From Agrobacterium genomosp. 13 str. CFBP 6927 (GTDB lineage: Bacteria; Pseudomonadota; Alphaproteobacteria; Rhizobiales; Rhizobiaceae): DNA of 64,000 nucleotides. The notes beneath the pieces are model-generated. The model saw nothing but the letters and a program-made list of their open reading frames with translations. It was not told the origin of the DNA and did not search any database. Position numbers and translations under genes: made by a program. This document shows, in pieces, positions 27,795-36,960 of this stretch; the first letter of the stretch is position 1; each line of letters starts with the position of its first letter. Where the stretch lies: NCBI GenBank assembly GCA_900012615.1, contig LT009756.1, positions 2,193,452 through 2,257,451 of the forward strand, in the 5' to 3' direction.

Positions 27795-28748
27795 CTAGGC
27801 CGCGATACCCGATATCCCGCAATCAACGGTTCGGCCCATAGCCTCGCGGATTTGCTGGCGAAGCCACACGGCTCCGGCATCCGCATCTGTCTGCAATGTC
27901 CAGACCATGGCGACGGGCGGGAAACTCAGCGTCACCGGCACCGGGCTTATTTCCAGTCCCAGCATTGGCGCATAACGCAGCGCGATGCGTGAAGATACGG
28001 TCGCCAGCACAGCAGAGGATCGCGCCGTCGCCAGCACCGAGAGGAAATCCGGCGCGGCGGCGACGACGTCTATTTCCAAACCGCTCAGTTCCAGCGCATC
28101 CTTGATGCAGCCATGCAGGCTGTCCGTTTGCGATATGACCGCATGTTTGGCCTCCATATAGGCGTCCAGCCCGACGGGATTGGGCAGATCGAGCAAGGCC
28201 GGATTGAAACAGCAGAGCACGCTGGAGGAATAAAGCGACTCGCAATGGTGGCGTTGTTCCTTCGAATAGGCGCATCCGACAGCCATGTCGATCACGCCCG
28301 TATCGAGCATCGCGGTGATTTCCTGCTCCTGCCCGCTGCGGGCGAGAATGCGGATGCCGGGCGCGATCTCCCGCAGCCGCGCCGTCAGATCCGGCAAAAG
28401 CAACAGCTCCACCTCGCTTGACATGCCCAGTCGGAACGTGCGGCGCTCGGTGGCCGGATCGAACACATCCGCCGTCAGCACCGCCGCCTGCGCCTGCCTC
28501 AGCGCCTGCCGCACCGGGCCGGCCAGATTAAGCGCCCGCGCCGTTGGCTTCATCTCCTGCCCCACGCGGATGAAAAGCTCATCCTGAAACAGGGTGCGCA
28601 GGGTGGAGAGATTATGGCTCATGGCCGGCTGCTGGATTTTCAGCCGACGCGCGGCGCGCGTAACGTTCATCTCCTCCATCATCGCATCGAAAGCGATGAG
28701 AAGATTGAGATCGAAGGAACGGAGATTGAAATGATCGATAGTTTGCAT
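27795..28748 (-). CDS. LysR family transcriptional regulator
   Basis: This 317-residue regulator has an N-terminal winged HTH (MNVTRAARRLKIQQPAMSHNLSTLRTLFQDELFIRVG, residues ~28-65) and a LysR substrate domain. The FDLNLLIAFDAMMEE start resembles the NodD/NahR branch of the family. It is divergent from the exported MBL-fold gene across 87 nt, the usual arrangement of a LysR regulator with its target. The effector is unknown. Confidence 0.88.
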   Translation of the reverse strand: MQTIDHFNLRSFDLNLLIAFDAMMEEMNVTRAARRLKIQQPAMSHNLSTLRTLFQDELFIRVGQEMKPTARALNLAGPVRQALRQAQAAVLTADVFDPATERRTFRLGMSSEVELLLLPDLTARLREIAPGIRILARSGQEQEITAMLDTGVIDMAVGCAYSKEQRHHCESLYSSSVLCCFNPALLDLPNPVGLDAYMEAKHAVISQTDSLHGCIKDALELSGLEIDVVAAAPDFLSVLATARSSAVLATVSSRIALRYAPMLGLEISPVPVTLSFPPVAMVWTLQTDADAGAVWLRQQIREAMGRTVDCGISGIAA

Positions 28749-28835
28749 AAGTCACATCGATTTGATTGCTGGCCTGCCTACACTTAGCTGGAGTGCGGAA
28801 AGTTTCAAGACATTCCCTCAACCCAGGAGCTCCCA

Positions 28836-29801
28836 ATGCCGTCCCGTCGCTCACTTCTCAAAGGCGCCGCCAGCGCCATCTTCGCCGCCCCTTTTGTTGC
28901 ACCCGCCGTCGCATTCGCCAAGGCGCCGCTTGCCGCCACGCAGGCACCCGGCTTTTATCGGCTGATGGTCGGCAAGGTGGAAGTCACCGCCCTTTCGGAC
29001 GGCGTCATCGCGCTGCCGCTCGCCAAAATCTACACCAACACGACGCCGGAACACGCCTCAAAGGTCTTGCAGGACGCCTTCCTGCCGGAAGAGACGCCTA
29101 CCTCGGTCAACGCCTTTCTCGTCAACACCGGCGACAGGCTGGTGCTGATCGACGCCGGCACCGGCGCTTATCTCGGCCCGTCCCTCGGCAGGCTCGTCGC
29201 CAATATCGAGGCCTCCGGTTATAAAACCGCGGATATAGATGACGTTGTCCTCACCCATATCCATACCGACCATTCCGGCGGACTGTCAGCCAATGGCAAA
29301 CGCGTCTTTGCCAATTCGACCCTGCACGTCAACGCGCGCGAAGCCGCTTTCTGGCTCGATGCGGCAAAGGCCAAGGCGGCCCCCGAAGCGCTGAAGAAGG
29401 GTTATGCCGAAGCGAAGGAAAGCATCCAGCCCTATATTGATGCCGGCAAGTTCGAGACATTCGGCGATAATACTGCGCCGGTTCCCGGTCTCGGTTCTAT
29501 CCTTTACGCCGGCCACACGCCCGGCCACAGCGCTGTCGTTCTCGAAAGCGACGGCCAGAAAATCGTTTTCTGGGGCGATATCACCCATGGCGATATCCTC
29601 CAGTTCGATGAGCCTGACGTGGCCATCGAATTCGACGTCGACCAGAAGGCCGCCGTCGTGGCGCGCGATCTGGCATTCCGGCAGGCGGTAGAAGGCAGAT
29701 ATCTGGTGGCCGGCGCCCATATCGCCTTCCCCGGCATCGGCCATGTGCGCACCGACAGCACCAATTACGATTGGTTGCCGGTCAACTACACGGCGCTGTA
29801 A
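28836..29801 (+). CDS. Exported MBL-fold metallo-hydrolase (Tat signal)
   Basis: This 321-residue protein begins with a twin-arginine signal (SRRSLLKGAASAIFAAPFV), so it should be exported folded with its metals. THIHTDHSGG is the HxHxDH dinuclear zinc motif of metallo-beta-lactamase-fold hydrolases, and later GHTPGHSAV and VAGAHIAFPG supply further ligands. The layout resembles lactonase-like members, but no substrate can be assigned. It is probably controlled by the divergent LysR gene. Confidence 0.87.
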   Translation: MPSRRSLLKGAASAIFAAPFVAPAVAFAKAPLAATQAPGFYRLMVGKVEVTALSDGVIALPLAKIYTNTTPEHASKVLQDAFLPEETPTSVNAFLVNTGDRLVLIDAGTGAYLGPSLGRLVANIEASGYKTADIDDVVLTHIHTDHSGGLSANGKRVFANSTLHVNAREAAFWLDAAKAKAAPEALKKGYAEAKESIQPYIDAGKFETFGDNTAPVPGLGSILYAGHTPGHSAVVLESDGQKIVFWGDITHGDILQFDEPDVAIEFDVDQKAAVVARDLAFRQAVEGRYLVAGAHIAFPGIGHVRTDSTNYDWLPVNYTAL

Positions 29802-29816
29802 GCTGCGAAACAGCCT

Positions 29817-29844
29817 GGCCTGATCCTCAACGGGTCAGGCCTTT
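29817..29844 (+). terminator. Terminator after MBL-fold gene
   Basis: GGCCTGA (29817-29823) pairs with TCAGGCC (29835-29841), followed by TTT. It lies between convergent genes and may also stop the MFS transcript. Confidence 0.55.
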
Positions 29845-29860
29845 GCGCGGGAACGACGCG

Positions 29861-31174
29861 TCAGCTCAACGCCACCTGCCGCGTTTCCGCATTGATCATC
29901 GTCGCGGCAATGGCGGCAAGCACCAGCAGGCCGGCGAAAATGCCGATTGCGACGCCAAAACCCTGCGCTATGGCATAACCGAGCAGAGACGGCGCCAGCA
30001 GGCCGCCGAGCCTTGCCATGGCGCCTGCGGCCCCCATGCCGGTCGCCCGCGATTCCGTCGGGTAGAGTTCCGGCGTATAGGCATAAAGCGCTCCCCAGGT
30101 ACCGAGCAGCGCAAAGCTCATGATGAGAAGCGAGGCGGCGATCATCGCGCCCGCCGAGGCCAGCGTGAAGAGCAGGCAACCGAGCGCGGAGAGCAGGCAG
30201 AAACCGATCAGCGTCGGCTTGCGGCCCCATTTTTCGACGCCATAGGCGGCAAGCGCATAACCGGGGATCTGCGCCAGCGCCACCAGCACCAGAAAACCAT
30301 AACCGCGCACGAAACCAAACCCGTCTCCGGCCAGTTTCGCCGGCATCCACGTAAAGACGCCGTAATAAGAAACGGAAACAAGGAACCAGATGGCGAGGAT
30401 CATGATGCTGCGCTGCCGGAGCGCCGGCGAAAATATCCCCTGCCCCTTGCCCACGTCAGGCTGGAAAAGCCCGGTCCCGGCATCGAGCGGCGCACGCCCA
30501 TTCGTCACCAGCATGCGGTTGACGACGGCCTTGGCTTCCTCCAACCGCCCGCTGCGCAGCAGGTAAAGCGGCGATTCCGGCACCAGAAAGCGCAGGCCAA
30601 GGCCGAGAACCGCCGGAAATGCCGTCACGGCAAAAATATAACGCCAGGCATCGGCGACGCCGGCGAGGCTGGCGCCCCAGGCCGCCAGCGCCACGATCAG
30701 CGTCCCGACAGCCCAGAAGCCCTCGAGAAAGACCAGCCAGCGGCCGCGATTTTTGGCAGGCAGGAACTCGGCCATCATCGCATAATCCACCGGCAGCGTG
30801 CCGCCCACGGCAGCACCGGTGAGAAAGCGCAGAATAAGCAGGATGGTGAAATCGGGCGCGAACACCGAAAGCACGCCGAACAGCGCATCGCAGGCCACGG
30901 TGACGATCAGCACACGACGGCGCCCGTAACGATCCGCCAGCCGCCCGAAGCCGGCAGCACCCAGCAGCATGCCGAAAAAGAACGCCGTGCCGGTCTGCAA
31001 CGCCTGCGGCACCGTCAGGCCGAAGGTTGCGGCGATAGACGCGGCGGTGAAGCCGACGGCCAGAACCTGCATGGCATCCGCGGCCCAGACGAGGCCGAAT
31101 ATGCCCATCAGCCGCCGCTGATAGGCGCCTGCGCCCGCGCGCTCCAGCGCATCATTCATGGTGATAGCCGTCAT
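29861..31174 (-). CDS. MFS transporter (sugar/aromatic acid:H+ symporter type)
   Basis: This 437-residue protein has about 12 hydrophobic helices. The loop 2-3 motif GRLADRYGRRRVLI near residue 77 and the central GVEKWGRKPTLIG are the paired MFS signatures, and PESPLYLLRSGRLEEA is typical of the sugar/benzoate/metabolite:H+ branch. The substrate is unknown. AAAGGGGCGGGG precedes ATG 31174. It is a single gene convergent with the MBL-fold hydrolase. Confidence 0.87.
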   Translation of the reverse strand: MTAITMNDALERAGAGAYQRRLMGIFGLVWAADAMQVLAVGFTAASIAATFGLTVPQALQTGTAFFFGMLLGAAGFGRLADRYGRRRVLIVTVACDALFGVLSVFAPDFTILLILRFLTGAAVGGTLPVDYAMMAEFLPAKNRGRWLVFLEGFWAVGTLIVALAAWGASLAGVADAWRYIFAVTAFPAVLGLGLRFLVPESPLYLLRSGRLEEAKAVVNRMLVTNGRAPLDAGTGLFQPDVGKGQGIFSPALRQRSIMILAIWFLVSVSYYGVFTWMPAKLAGDGFGFVRGYGFLVLVALAQIPGYALAAYGVEKWGRKPTLIGFCLLSALGCLLFTLASAGAMIAASLLIMSFALLGTWGALYAYTPELYPTESRATGMGAAGAMARLGGLLAPSLLGYAIAQGFGVAIGIFAGLLVLAAIAATMINAETRQVALS

Positions 31175-31510
31175 GCCCCGCCCCTTTGCAGAAATCGACT
31201 TTTACTTGCTATCGTATAGGGGGAGGAAACGGAATTGAATTCTGTGGAAGGAGAGGCGTTGTTTCGAGACAGACCATCGGAAGAAGATTTTACCACATAA
31301 AAAGACGTGCACGGCAGTCTCGATGTTTGCCATAGCGCGCAACGCCCCTTCCGTCATGCCGGACTTGATCCGGCATCCAGTCACGGCGCGTCTGCGCCGT
31401 GGGAAGAGTCCTTTCAGTCCAAAGACTTGGGCTGACTGGATTCCAGCTCAAGGCCGGAATGACGGGGTTTATGTCGCGCTAAAAAACACAAAGCCCCTTC
31501 GGATAACCCC
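31175..31510. other. Gap between MFS and GNAT genes
   Basis: This 336-base stretch is non-coding apart from a spurious frame across the repeat. It holds the 115-bp mosaic element at 31351-31465 and a short AT-rich part (31200-31310) upstream of the MFS gene, where its promoter should lie. Confidence 0.6.
31351..31465 (+). repeat. 115-bp interspersed mosaic element, copy 2
   Basis: It starts CCGTCATGCCGGAC and ends GGCCGGAATGACGG. Its sequence aligns along its full length with the reverse complement of 8774-8888, including the same central GGCGCGTCTGCGCCGTG block. Both copies lie in intergenic DNA next to transporter genes. Confidence 0.8.
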
Positions 31511-32080
31511 TCAGCCGTAAACCCTGAGCGGCTCCTCAAAACCCTCATCTTCCACCGTAGCGGCCGGCATCACGGCCTCGCATTTGCGCCAGCCGATCTT
31601 GCCCTTCAGCCGCTGGTGCACGTCATCGCCAATCGGCACGACCAGCACCCGGTTCGGGTCGACCGGGCCGGGAAAATCGAGCGCCGCATAAGCGACCTTC
31701 TCGAAACCGAGCGGCATGTAATAGGGCGGATCGCCGATCAGGATCACCGCTTCCGAGCCCTTCCGCCGGGCGGCGGCAATGGCGATCCGGACAAGTTCCC
31801 GGCCGATGCCCTTGTTCTTGTGCGAGGGCCGAACCGCAAGCGGCCCGAGCATATGGCCCTTCACCCCGCCCGCCAGAACCGGCGTCATGCGCACAGAAGC
31901 GATCGTCTCGCCATCGTCAGCGCAGACGAAGGACAGCGACCGGTCATGCGGCCCCTGCTCGCGGATGCGGGCTGCCGCACGGGTGTGCCGGCCGGGACCG
32001 AATGCTTCTTCGTTGATGACGTCGATGATGGCGTCGTGCGACGCGTCCTCGGTGAGGTAGACAAGATCGTGCTTGGACAT
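31511..32080 (-). CDS. GNAT family N-acetyltransferase (YhbS-like)
   Basis: This 189-residue protein shows LGPLAVRPSHKNKGIGRELVRIAIAAARRKG (the acetyl-CoA-binding RxxGxG/A loop, about residues 76-106) and VILIGDPPYYMPLGFEKV, typical of the YhbS-like GNAT group. The substrate is unknown. I chose ATG 32080 giving MSKHDLVYLTEDASHD; the frame is open to 32116 and neither start has a strong ribosome site. Confidence 0.8.
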   Translation of the reverse strand: MSKHDLVYLTEDASHDAIIDVINEEAFGPGRHTRAAARIREQGPHDRSLSFVCADDGETIASVRMTPVLAGGVKGHMLGPLAVRPSHKNKGIGRELVRIAIAAARRKGSEAVILIGDPPYYMPLGFEKVAYAALDFPGPVDPNRVLVVPIGDDVHQRLKGKIGWRKCEAVMPAATVEDEGFEEPLRVYG

Positions 32081-32376
32081 GAAGAGACCGAAACTTCCAG
32101 AATGCGGATGCGACAATAGATGACGGCTGCGCCGGTAAGGGCGTTCAGGAGCGTCAGCGTCGTCGGAGCATCCGTGGTTCGATCATAGTCAGCAATTTCC
32201 TCAGAATTGTGAAAATTGCAGTTATCAGGAAAATTCTCACCCGTCCAGAACAAATCTCTGCCCTATCCCATTCAGTTTCCACAGGACCGGAAACGCATTG
32301 TTCAACGCCTTGCGGGTTCGCGGGAGAGTGCAGAACGGTTAGGATCGCTCAAAAGGAAACAATCAAGGAGATCATC

Positions 32377-33369
32377 ATGGGCATGCTGGTGGAAGGCGTA
32401 TGGAAAGACGTCTGGTATGACACCAAGGAAACCAAGGGGCACTTCAAGCGCAGCGCCTCGCAATTCCGCAACTGGATCACAGCGGATGGCGCGCCCGGCC
32501 CTTCCGGAGAAGGCGGGTTCGAAGCCGAGAAGGACCGCTACCACCTCTATGTCTCCTTCGCCTGCCCATGGGCACACCGCACCCTGATCTTCCGCAAGCT
32601 GAAAAAGCTGGAGGACCTGATTTCCGTTTCCGTCGTCGACCCGCTGATGCTGGAAAACGGCTGGGAATTCAGGCCTGAAGGCGAGCGTACGCCGGGCGCG
32701 ACCGAGGATCACCTCTTCGGCTCCTCGACGCTCTGGCAGGTCTACACCAGGGCGGACCCCAAATATTCGGGGCGTGTCACCGTGCCAGTCCTGTGGGATA
32801 AAAAACGCGCTACCATCGTCTCCAATGAATCGGCGGAAATCATCCGCATGTTCAATTCCGCCTTCAACGATCTCACCGGCTCGCAGGCCGATTATTATCC
32901 CGAAGCGCTGCGCGCCGAGATCGATGCGCTGAACGACGTGATCTACGACACCGTCAATAACGGCGTCTACAAGGCCGGTTTCGCCACCACGCAAGATGCT
33001 TATCAACAGAATGCCGTGAAGGTGTTCGAAGCGCTCGATATGCTGGAGGATCGCCTGAAGGACCGGCGTTTCCTGTTCGGTTCAGAACAGACGGAAGCGG
33101 ATTGGCGCCTGTTCACGACGATGGTGCGGTTCGACCCCGTCTATGTCGGCCATTTCAAATGCAATATCCGCCGCATCCACGACTATCCGCACCTGACGGA
33201 TTACCTGCGCGATCTTTACCAGACGCCCGGCGTGCCTGACACGGTGGATATGCGCCACATCAAGGAGCATTATTACCGCAGCCACCGCACCATCAACCCG
33301 ACCGGCATCGTGCCCGTCGGCCCGGAACTGGATCTGACCATGGCCCATGGCCGCGAGGCGTTCTCCTGA
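32377..33369 (+). CDS. Glutathione S-transferase, xi class (glutathionyl-hydroquinone reductase-like)
   Basis: This 330-residue cytoplasmic enzyme carries the CPWAH active-site motif (Cys near residue 60) with VSFACPWAHRTLIFRKLKKL, as in the YqjG/PcpF family that reduces glutathionyl-hydroquinones. The C-terminal helical domain contains the ERF-like EADWRLFTTMVRFDPVYVGHFKCN block of this class. AAGGAG lies six nt before ATG 32377; the frame is open upstream without a ribosome site. Confidence 0.9.
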   Translation: MGMLVEGVWKDVWYDTKETKGHFKRSASQFRNWITADGAPGPSGEGGFEAEKDRYHLYVSFACPWAHRTLIFRKLKKLEDLISVSVVDPLMLENGWEFRPEGERTPGATEDHLFGSSTLWQVYTRADPKYSGRVTVPVLWDKKRATIVSNESAEIIRMFNSAFNDLTGSQADYYPEALRAEIDALNDVIYDTVNNGVYKAGFATTQDAYQQNAVKVFEALDMLEDRLKDRRFLFGSEQTEADWRLFTTMVRFDPVYVGHFKCNIRRIHDYPHLTDYLRDLYQTPGVPDTVDMRHIKEHYYRSHRTINPTGIVPVGPELDLTMAHGREAFS

Positions 33370-33385
33370 CGGAGAGCAGCCGCCG

Positions 33386-33877
33386 TTACCAGTGATCGGC
33401 GAGCGCCGCTTCGCCGGCAAGCTCGGCAAGGCGGCGGCGGGTTGCGGCCGTCACCCCTTCCGGCAGCTCCGACAGATCGAAAAAGCCGCTTTCGGCAATT
33501 TCATGATCCGGCTTTTTCGGTTTGGTCTGAGTGACGTCAAGCCGGTACAGCGCCACATGATCGCGATTGCTGCCTTCCAGATTGAGATAGACATGGATCA
33601 GCTCCGGTTTGGAGGCAGCTTCGAGATTGCCTTCTTCGCGGATTTCCTTGTGAAGCGCCATCAGCAGGGTTTCGCCACGTTCCACCCCTCCGCCCGGCAG
33701 ATACCAGCCCGGCAGATAGGTGTGCCGCACCAGAAAAATCCTGCCTTTTTCATCGAAACAGGCCGCACGCACACCAAGAGTTGCGCCGCGCGTGAACAGA
33801 AAAACGAAATGCAACAGGCGAATGAGGACGCGCATATGGAACGGACGGGCCTGCCGCCCGGTTGTTTCGTCATTCAC
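33386..33877 (-). CDS. Nudix hydrolase
   Basis: This 163-residue protein has the Nudix box GGGVERGETLLMALHKEIREEGNL (about residues 62-85), with the catalytic REEG core intact. A hydrophobic N-terminal segment (VLIRLLHFVFLFT) could be a membrane-associated helix. The substrate cannot be read off. It is convergent with the GST gene and divergent from the phosphoesterase. Confidence 0.85.
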   Translation of the reverse strand: MNDETTGRQARPFHMRVLIRLLHFVFLFTRGATLGVRAACFDEKGRIFLVRHTYLPGWYLPGGGVERGETLLMALHKEIREEGNLEAASKPELIHVYLNLEGSNRDHVALYRLDVTQTKPKKPDHEIAESGFFDLSELPEGVTAATRRRLAELAGEAALADHW

Positions 33878-33943
33878 CCTGGTTTCTCCCCGCCTGCCGG
33901 CTTTTATTGGACGCGCGGCATATCATAGGTTATCTCTGCCGCC

Positions 33944-34894
33944 ATGTTCAAACTTGCGCATATTTCAGACGTCCATTTGGGGCCACTGCCAAAACTCACT
34001 TTCCGGGAACTTGCATCCAAGCGTATCACCGGTTTTGTCAACTGGCACCGCAACCGCCGCAAGCATCTCTTCACCGATACGCTGGAAAAACTGCTCGACG
34101 ATCTGGAGACAAAGTCACCGGATCATCTGGCTATTACCGGCGATCTCGTCAATCTTGCGACCGGCATTGAAATCCGCGCCGCTGCTGACTGGCTGGAGGA
34201 GGTGGGCGATCCCGAAAAAACCTCCGTCGTTCCCGGCAATCATGACGCCTATGTTTCCGGCGCGCACGACAAGGCCATGCAGGCCTGGTATCCTTACGTG
34301 CGCGGCGATGGCGACCCGCTGGAATGGGACGACGACCGCAAGATTTTTCCCTATATGCGCGTGCGCGGTCCCGTCGCACTCATCGGCTGCTCCACCTCGA
34401 TTGCGACGCCGCCCTTTTCGGCAACCGGCTACTTCGGCAACCGGCAGGCCCGCGCCACCGCCGAGCTTTTGAAAAAAGCCGATGAACAGGGCCTTTTCCG
34501 CGTTGTGATGATCCATCATCCGCCGATCCGGGGTGCCACTGCCGCCCATAAACGCATGTTCGGCGTTCGTCGCTTTGCCGCCGCTCTCGGCGTCGGTGGC
34601 GCGGAACTGGTGCTGCACGGTCATACCCATTTGAATACGGTCTACTGGCTGAACACCCACCATGGGGAAGACCACATCCCGGTCGTCGGCATTTCCTCCG
34701 CCAGCCAGGGACCGGGCGGTGAAAAACCGCGCGCGGCCTATAATCTCTTCCATATTTCCGGTGGCCCCGGCACCTGGAATGTCGCCTGTGAGCGCCACAG
34801 CCTCAATGAGACGGGGACGGGTGTGGCGCTGGAGGATGTGCGGGTGTTTTATGAAAACGGGCGGCCACTGGGGTTTTCGCTGCCGAAGGAATAG
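33944..34894 (+). CDS. Metallophosphoesterase (calcineurin-like)
   Basis: This 316-residue protein shows HISDVHLGP at the N-terminus, ITGDLVNLAT, VVPGNHD, MIHHPP and LHGHTHLNT, the five metal-binding motifs in order. It resembles class III phosphodiesterases and is only distantly similar to the one at 11182-12057. The substrate is unknown. No signal peptide is visible. Confidence 0.85.
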   Translation: MFKLAHISDVHLGPLPKLTFRELASKRITGFVNWHRNRRKHLFTDTLEKLLDDLETKSPDHLAITGDLVNLATGIEIRAAADWLEEVGDPEKTSVVPGNHDAYVSGAHDKAMQAWYPYVRGDGDPLEWDDDRKIFPYMRVRGPVALIGCSTSIATPPFSATGYFGNRQARATAELLKKADEQGLFRVVMIHHPPIRGATAAHKRMFGVRRFAAALGVGGAELVLHGHTHLNTVYWLNTHHGEDHIPVVGISSASQGPGGEKPRAAYNLFHISGGPGTWNVACERHSLNETGTGVALEDVRVFYENGRPLGFSLPKE

Positions 34895-34916
34895 CGTCCG
34901 GAGCGGTTGTGTCGGT

Positions 34917-35095
34917 GGGTGGGGCTTTACCCCCCTCTGCCCTGCCGGGCATCTCCCCCTCAAGGGGGAGATCGGCAGGAGGCGCTACCGCCACTTCATT
35001 TGCAAATGTTGAGATGGGCGAGACCCAACCACGAGTCGATCTCCCCCCTTGAGGGGGAGATGCCCGGCAGGGCAGAGGGGGGTAAAGCCCCACCC
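34917..35095. repeat. 179-bp intergenic element with ~50-bp inverted arms
   Basis: Positions 34917-34965 (GGGTGGGGCTTTACCCCCCT...) match the reverse complement of about 35047-35095 almost perfectly, apart from one G/C indel at the inner end. Each arm also contains its own palindrome TCTCCCCCT...AGGGGGAGA. The ~80-nt centre is unrelated. It lies between the phosphoesterase and leuA stops (convergent genes). This kind of element is common between genes in Rhizobiaceae. Confidence 0.8.
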
Positions 35096-35106
35096 TCAAG
35101 GCAAGC

Positions 35107-36816
35107 TTACCTCGCCCGCTCTTCCAGCACCCGATTGGCCGCCGAAACAATCGCCTCCAGCGACGCCGCCACGATATTCGTATTGACGCCTGCCCCGAAC
35201 AGCTTGCCGCCCGGATGCTCCATCTCGACATAGGCGATGGCCGAAGCATTCGAGCCATGCTGCAGCGAATGCTCGGAGTAATCATTCACCGACAGGTCAA
35301 TCCCGAGATAAACCGACAGCGCATTGATGAACCCGTCGATCGGGCCGGTTCCCTTGCCCTCGATACGCTTCACCTCGCCATTATCGGTAATTTCGGCAGC
35401 CACGATGCGCACGCCCTTGAAATCGCCAGCCGGATAGGTGTGGTGATCGACGAATTTGATGCGCGCATTCGGCTGCGTCACGTAACGCTCGATAAAGCGC
35501 TCATAGATGCGCTTGGCCGGCAGTTCCACACCCTCTTCATCGGTGATGCGCTGGATATCCTCGCGGAATTCCACCTGCAGGTTGCGCGGCAGGTTGATGC
35601 CGTAATCCTGCTGGAGAATATAGGCGATGCCGCCCTTGCCGGATTGCGAGTTGATGCGGATGATCGCCTCATAGGAGCGACCGACATCCTTCGGATCGAT
35701 CGGCAGATAGGGCACTTCCCAGACGGGATGATTGGCGACCTTGATCGCCTTCATGCCCTTGTTGATCGCATCCTGATGCGAGCCGGAAAAGGCGGTATAG
35801 ACCAGTTCGCCGACATAAGGATGGCGCTCGGGGATCGTCATCTCGTTGGAATATTCGTAGACGTCCTTGATGCGCTCGATATCGCGGCAATCCAGCTCAG
35901 GGTCCACACCCTGCGTATACATGTTCAGCGCCAGCGTCACGACATCGACGTTACCCGTGCGTTCACCATTGCCGAACAACGTGCCTTCCACGCGGTCAGC
36001 ACCGGCCATCAGGCCCAGCTCGGTCGCGGCGATGCCTGTGCCGCGGTCATTATGCGGATGCAGCGAGATGATGACGTTTTCACGATTGTCGATGTTGCGG
36101 CACATCCATTCGATCTGGTCGGCATAGATGTTTGGCGTCGCCATTTCCACCGTCGACGGCAGATTCAGGATCAGCTTGTTGTCGGCCGTCGGCTTCACCA
36201 CCTCGACCACGGCGTTGCAGATTTCCAGCGCCACTTCCAGCTCTGTGCCGGTAAAGCTCTCGGGCGAATATTCGAAGCGGTAGCCGCCGCCGGCCTTCGC
36301 CGCCATATCGGTGATCATCTTGGCGGCATCGACGGCAATCTGCTTGATCCCGTGCACATCCTTGCCGAACACCACGCGGCGCTGCAATTCGGAAGTGGAA
36401 TTGTAGAAGTGGATGATCGGCTTGTTGGCGCCTTCCAGCGCTTCAAACGTGCGGGTGATCAGCTCCGGGCGGCATTGCACCAGCACCTGCAGGGAAACAT
36501 CATCAGGCACATTGCCTTCTTCCACGCACCAGCGGGCGAAATCGAAATCCGTCTGCGAGGCGGAAGGGAACCCGATCTCGATTTCCTTGAAACCCATTTC
36601 GAGCAGCAGCTTGAACATCCGGGCCTTGCGGTCGTGGCCCATTGGGTTGACCAGCGACTGGTTGCCGTCGCGCAGGTCCACCGAACACCAGATCGGCGCC
36701 TTGTCGATGGTCTTGCCCGGCCAAGTGCGGTCGGGGATATTGATGGTCGGATAAGGGCGATACTTCACGCTCGCGTCAGCCATGCCCTTGGAAATATTGG
36801 TGATCTTGCCGTCCAT
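35107..36816 (-). CDS. leuA: 2-isopropylmalate synthase
   Basis: This 569-residue enzyme condenses acetyl-CoA with 2-ketoisovalerate in the first step of leucine synthesis. The catalytic HMGL-like domain shows VDLRDGNQSLVNPM (metal- and substrate-binding RD), VLVQCRPELI, SLHPHNDRGTG with the HxH metal ligands, and NGERTGNVD. The C-terminal ~130 residues form the leucine-sensing regulatory domain. The length fits the long LeuA form. A Leu-rich leader peptide and hairpin upstream indicate attenuation. Confidence 0.96.
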   Translation of the reverse strand: MDGKITNISKGMADASVKYRPYPTINIPDRTWPGKTIDKAPIWCSVDLRDGNQSLVNPMGHDRKARMFKLLLEMGFKEIEIGFPSASQTDFDFARWCVEEGNVPDDVSLQVLVQCRPELITRTFEALEGANKPIIHFYNSTSELQRRVVFGKDVHGIKQIAVDAAKMITDMAAKAGGGYRFEYSPESFTGTELEVALEICNAVVEVVKPTADNKLILNLPSTVEMATPNIYADQIEWMCRNIDNRENVIISLHPHNDRGTGIAATELGLMAGADRVEGTLFGNGERTGNVDVVTLALNMYTQGVDPELDCRDIERIKDVYEYSNEMTIPERHPYVGELVYTAFSGSHQDAINKGMKAIKVANHPVWEVPYLPIDPKDVGRSYEAIIRINSQSGKGGIAYILQQDYGINLPRNLQVEFREDIQRITDEEGVELPAKRIYERFIERYVTQPNARIKFVDHHTYPAGDFKGVRIVAAEITDNGEVKRIEGKGTGPIDGFINALSVYLGIDLSVNDYSEHSLQHGSNASAIAYVEMEHPGGKLFGAGVNTNIVAASLEAIVSAANRVLEERAR

Positions 36817-36913
36817 TTCGCTTCCTCCTTGCGCAGTCCGCGGGCTTCTTCAAGCCATCGGCGGATGCGCGGCCCTTGAGAGCCTAAATCCAGTATAAAA
36901 TGAGATTTCGAGA

Positions 36914-36960
36914 TGAGGAGCGTTAGCGCCAGCGGGCTTTCGGCCGCCGGGCGCTCCTCA
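36914..36960 (-). terminator. Attenuator-like hairpin upstream of leuA
   Basis: On the plus strand TGAGGAGCG (36914-36922) pairs with CGCTCCTCA (36952-36960), a perfect 9-bp stem that can be extended inward by the GC-rich loop. On the minus-strand transcript the leader stop codon lies in the first arm and a CATTTTATA tract follows about ten bases after the second arm. The order leader, hairpin, U-rich tract, leuA fits transcription attenuation. Confidence 0.6.

Noticed and set aside
27662..27886. Small ORF between the hydrolase and the LysR gene
   Set aside because: No ribosome site and no recognisable composition; overlaps the LysR 3' end.
31323..31520. Open frame of 65 codons across a repeat
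   Set aside because: It runs through the 115-bp mosaic element, has no ribosome site and resembles the common spurious frame created by such repeats.
34917..35095. Insertion sequence
   Set aside because: There is no transposase gene or target duplication visible; it is only an inverted-arm repeat.
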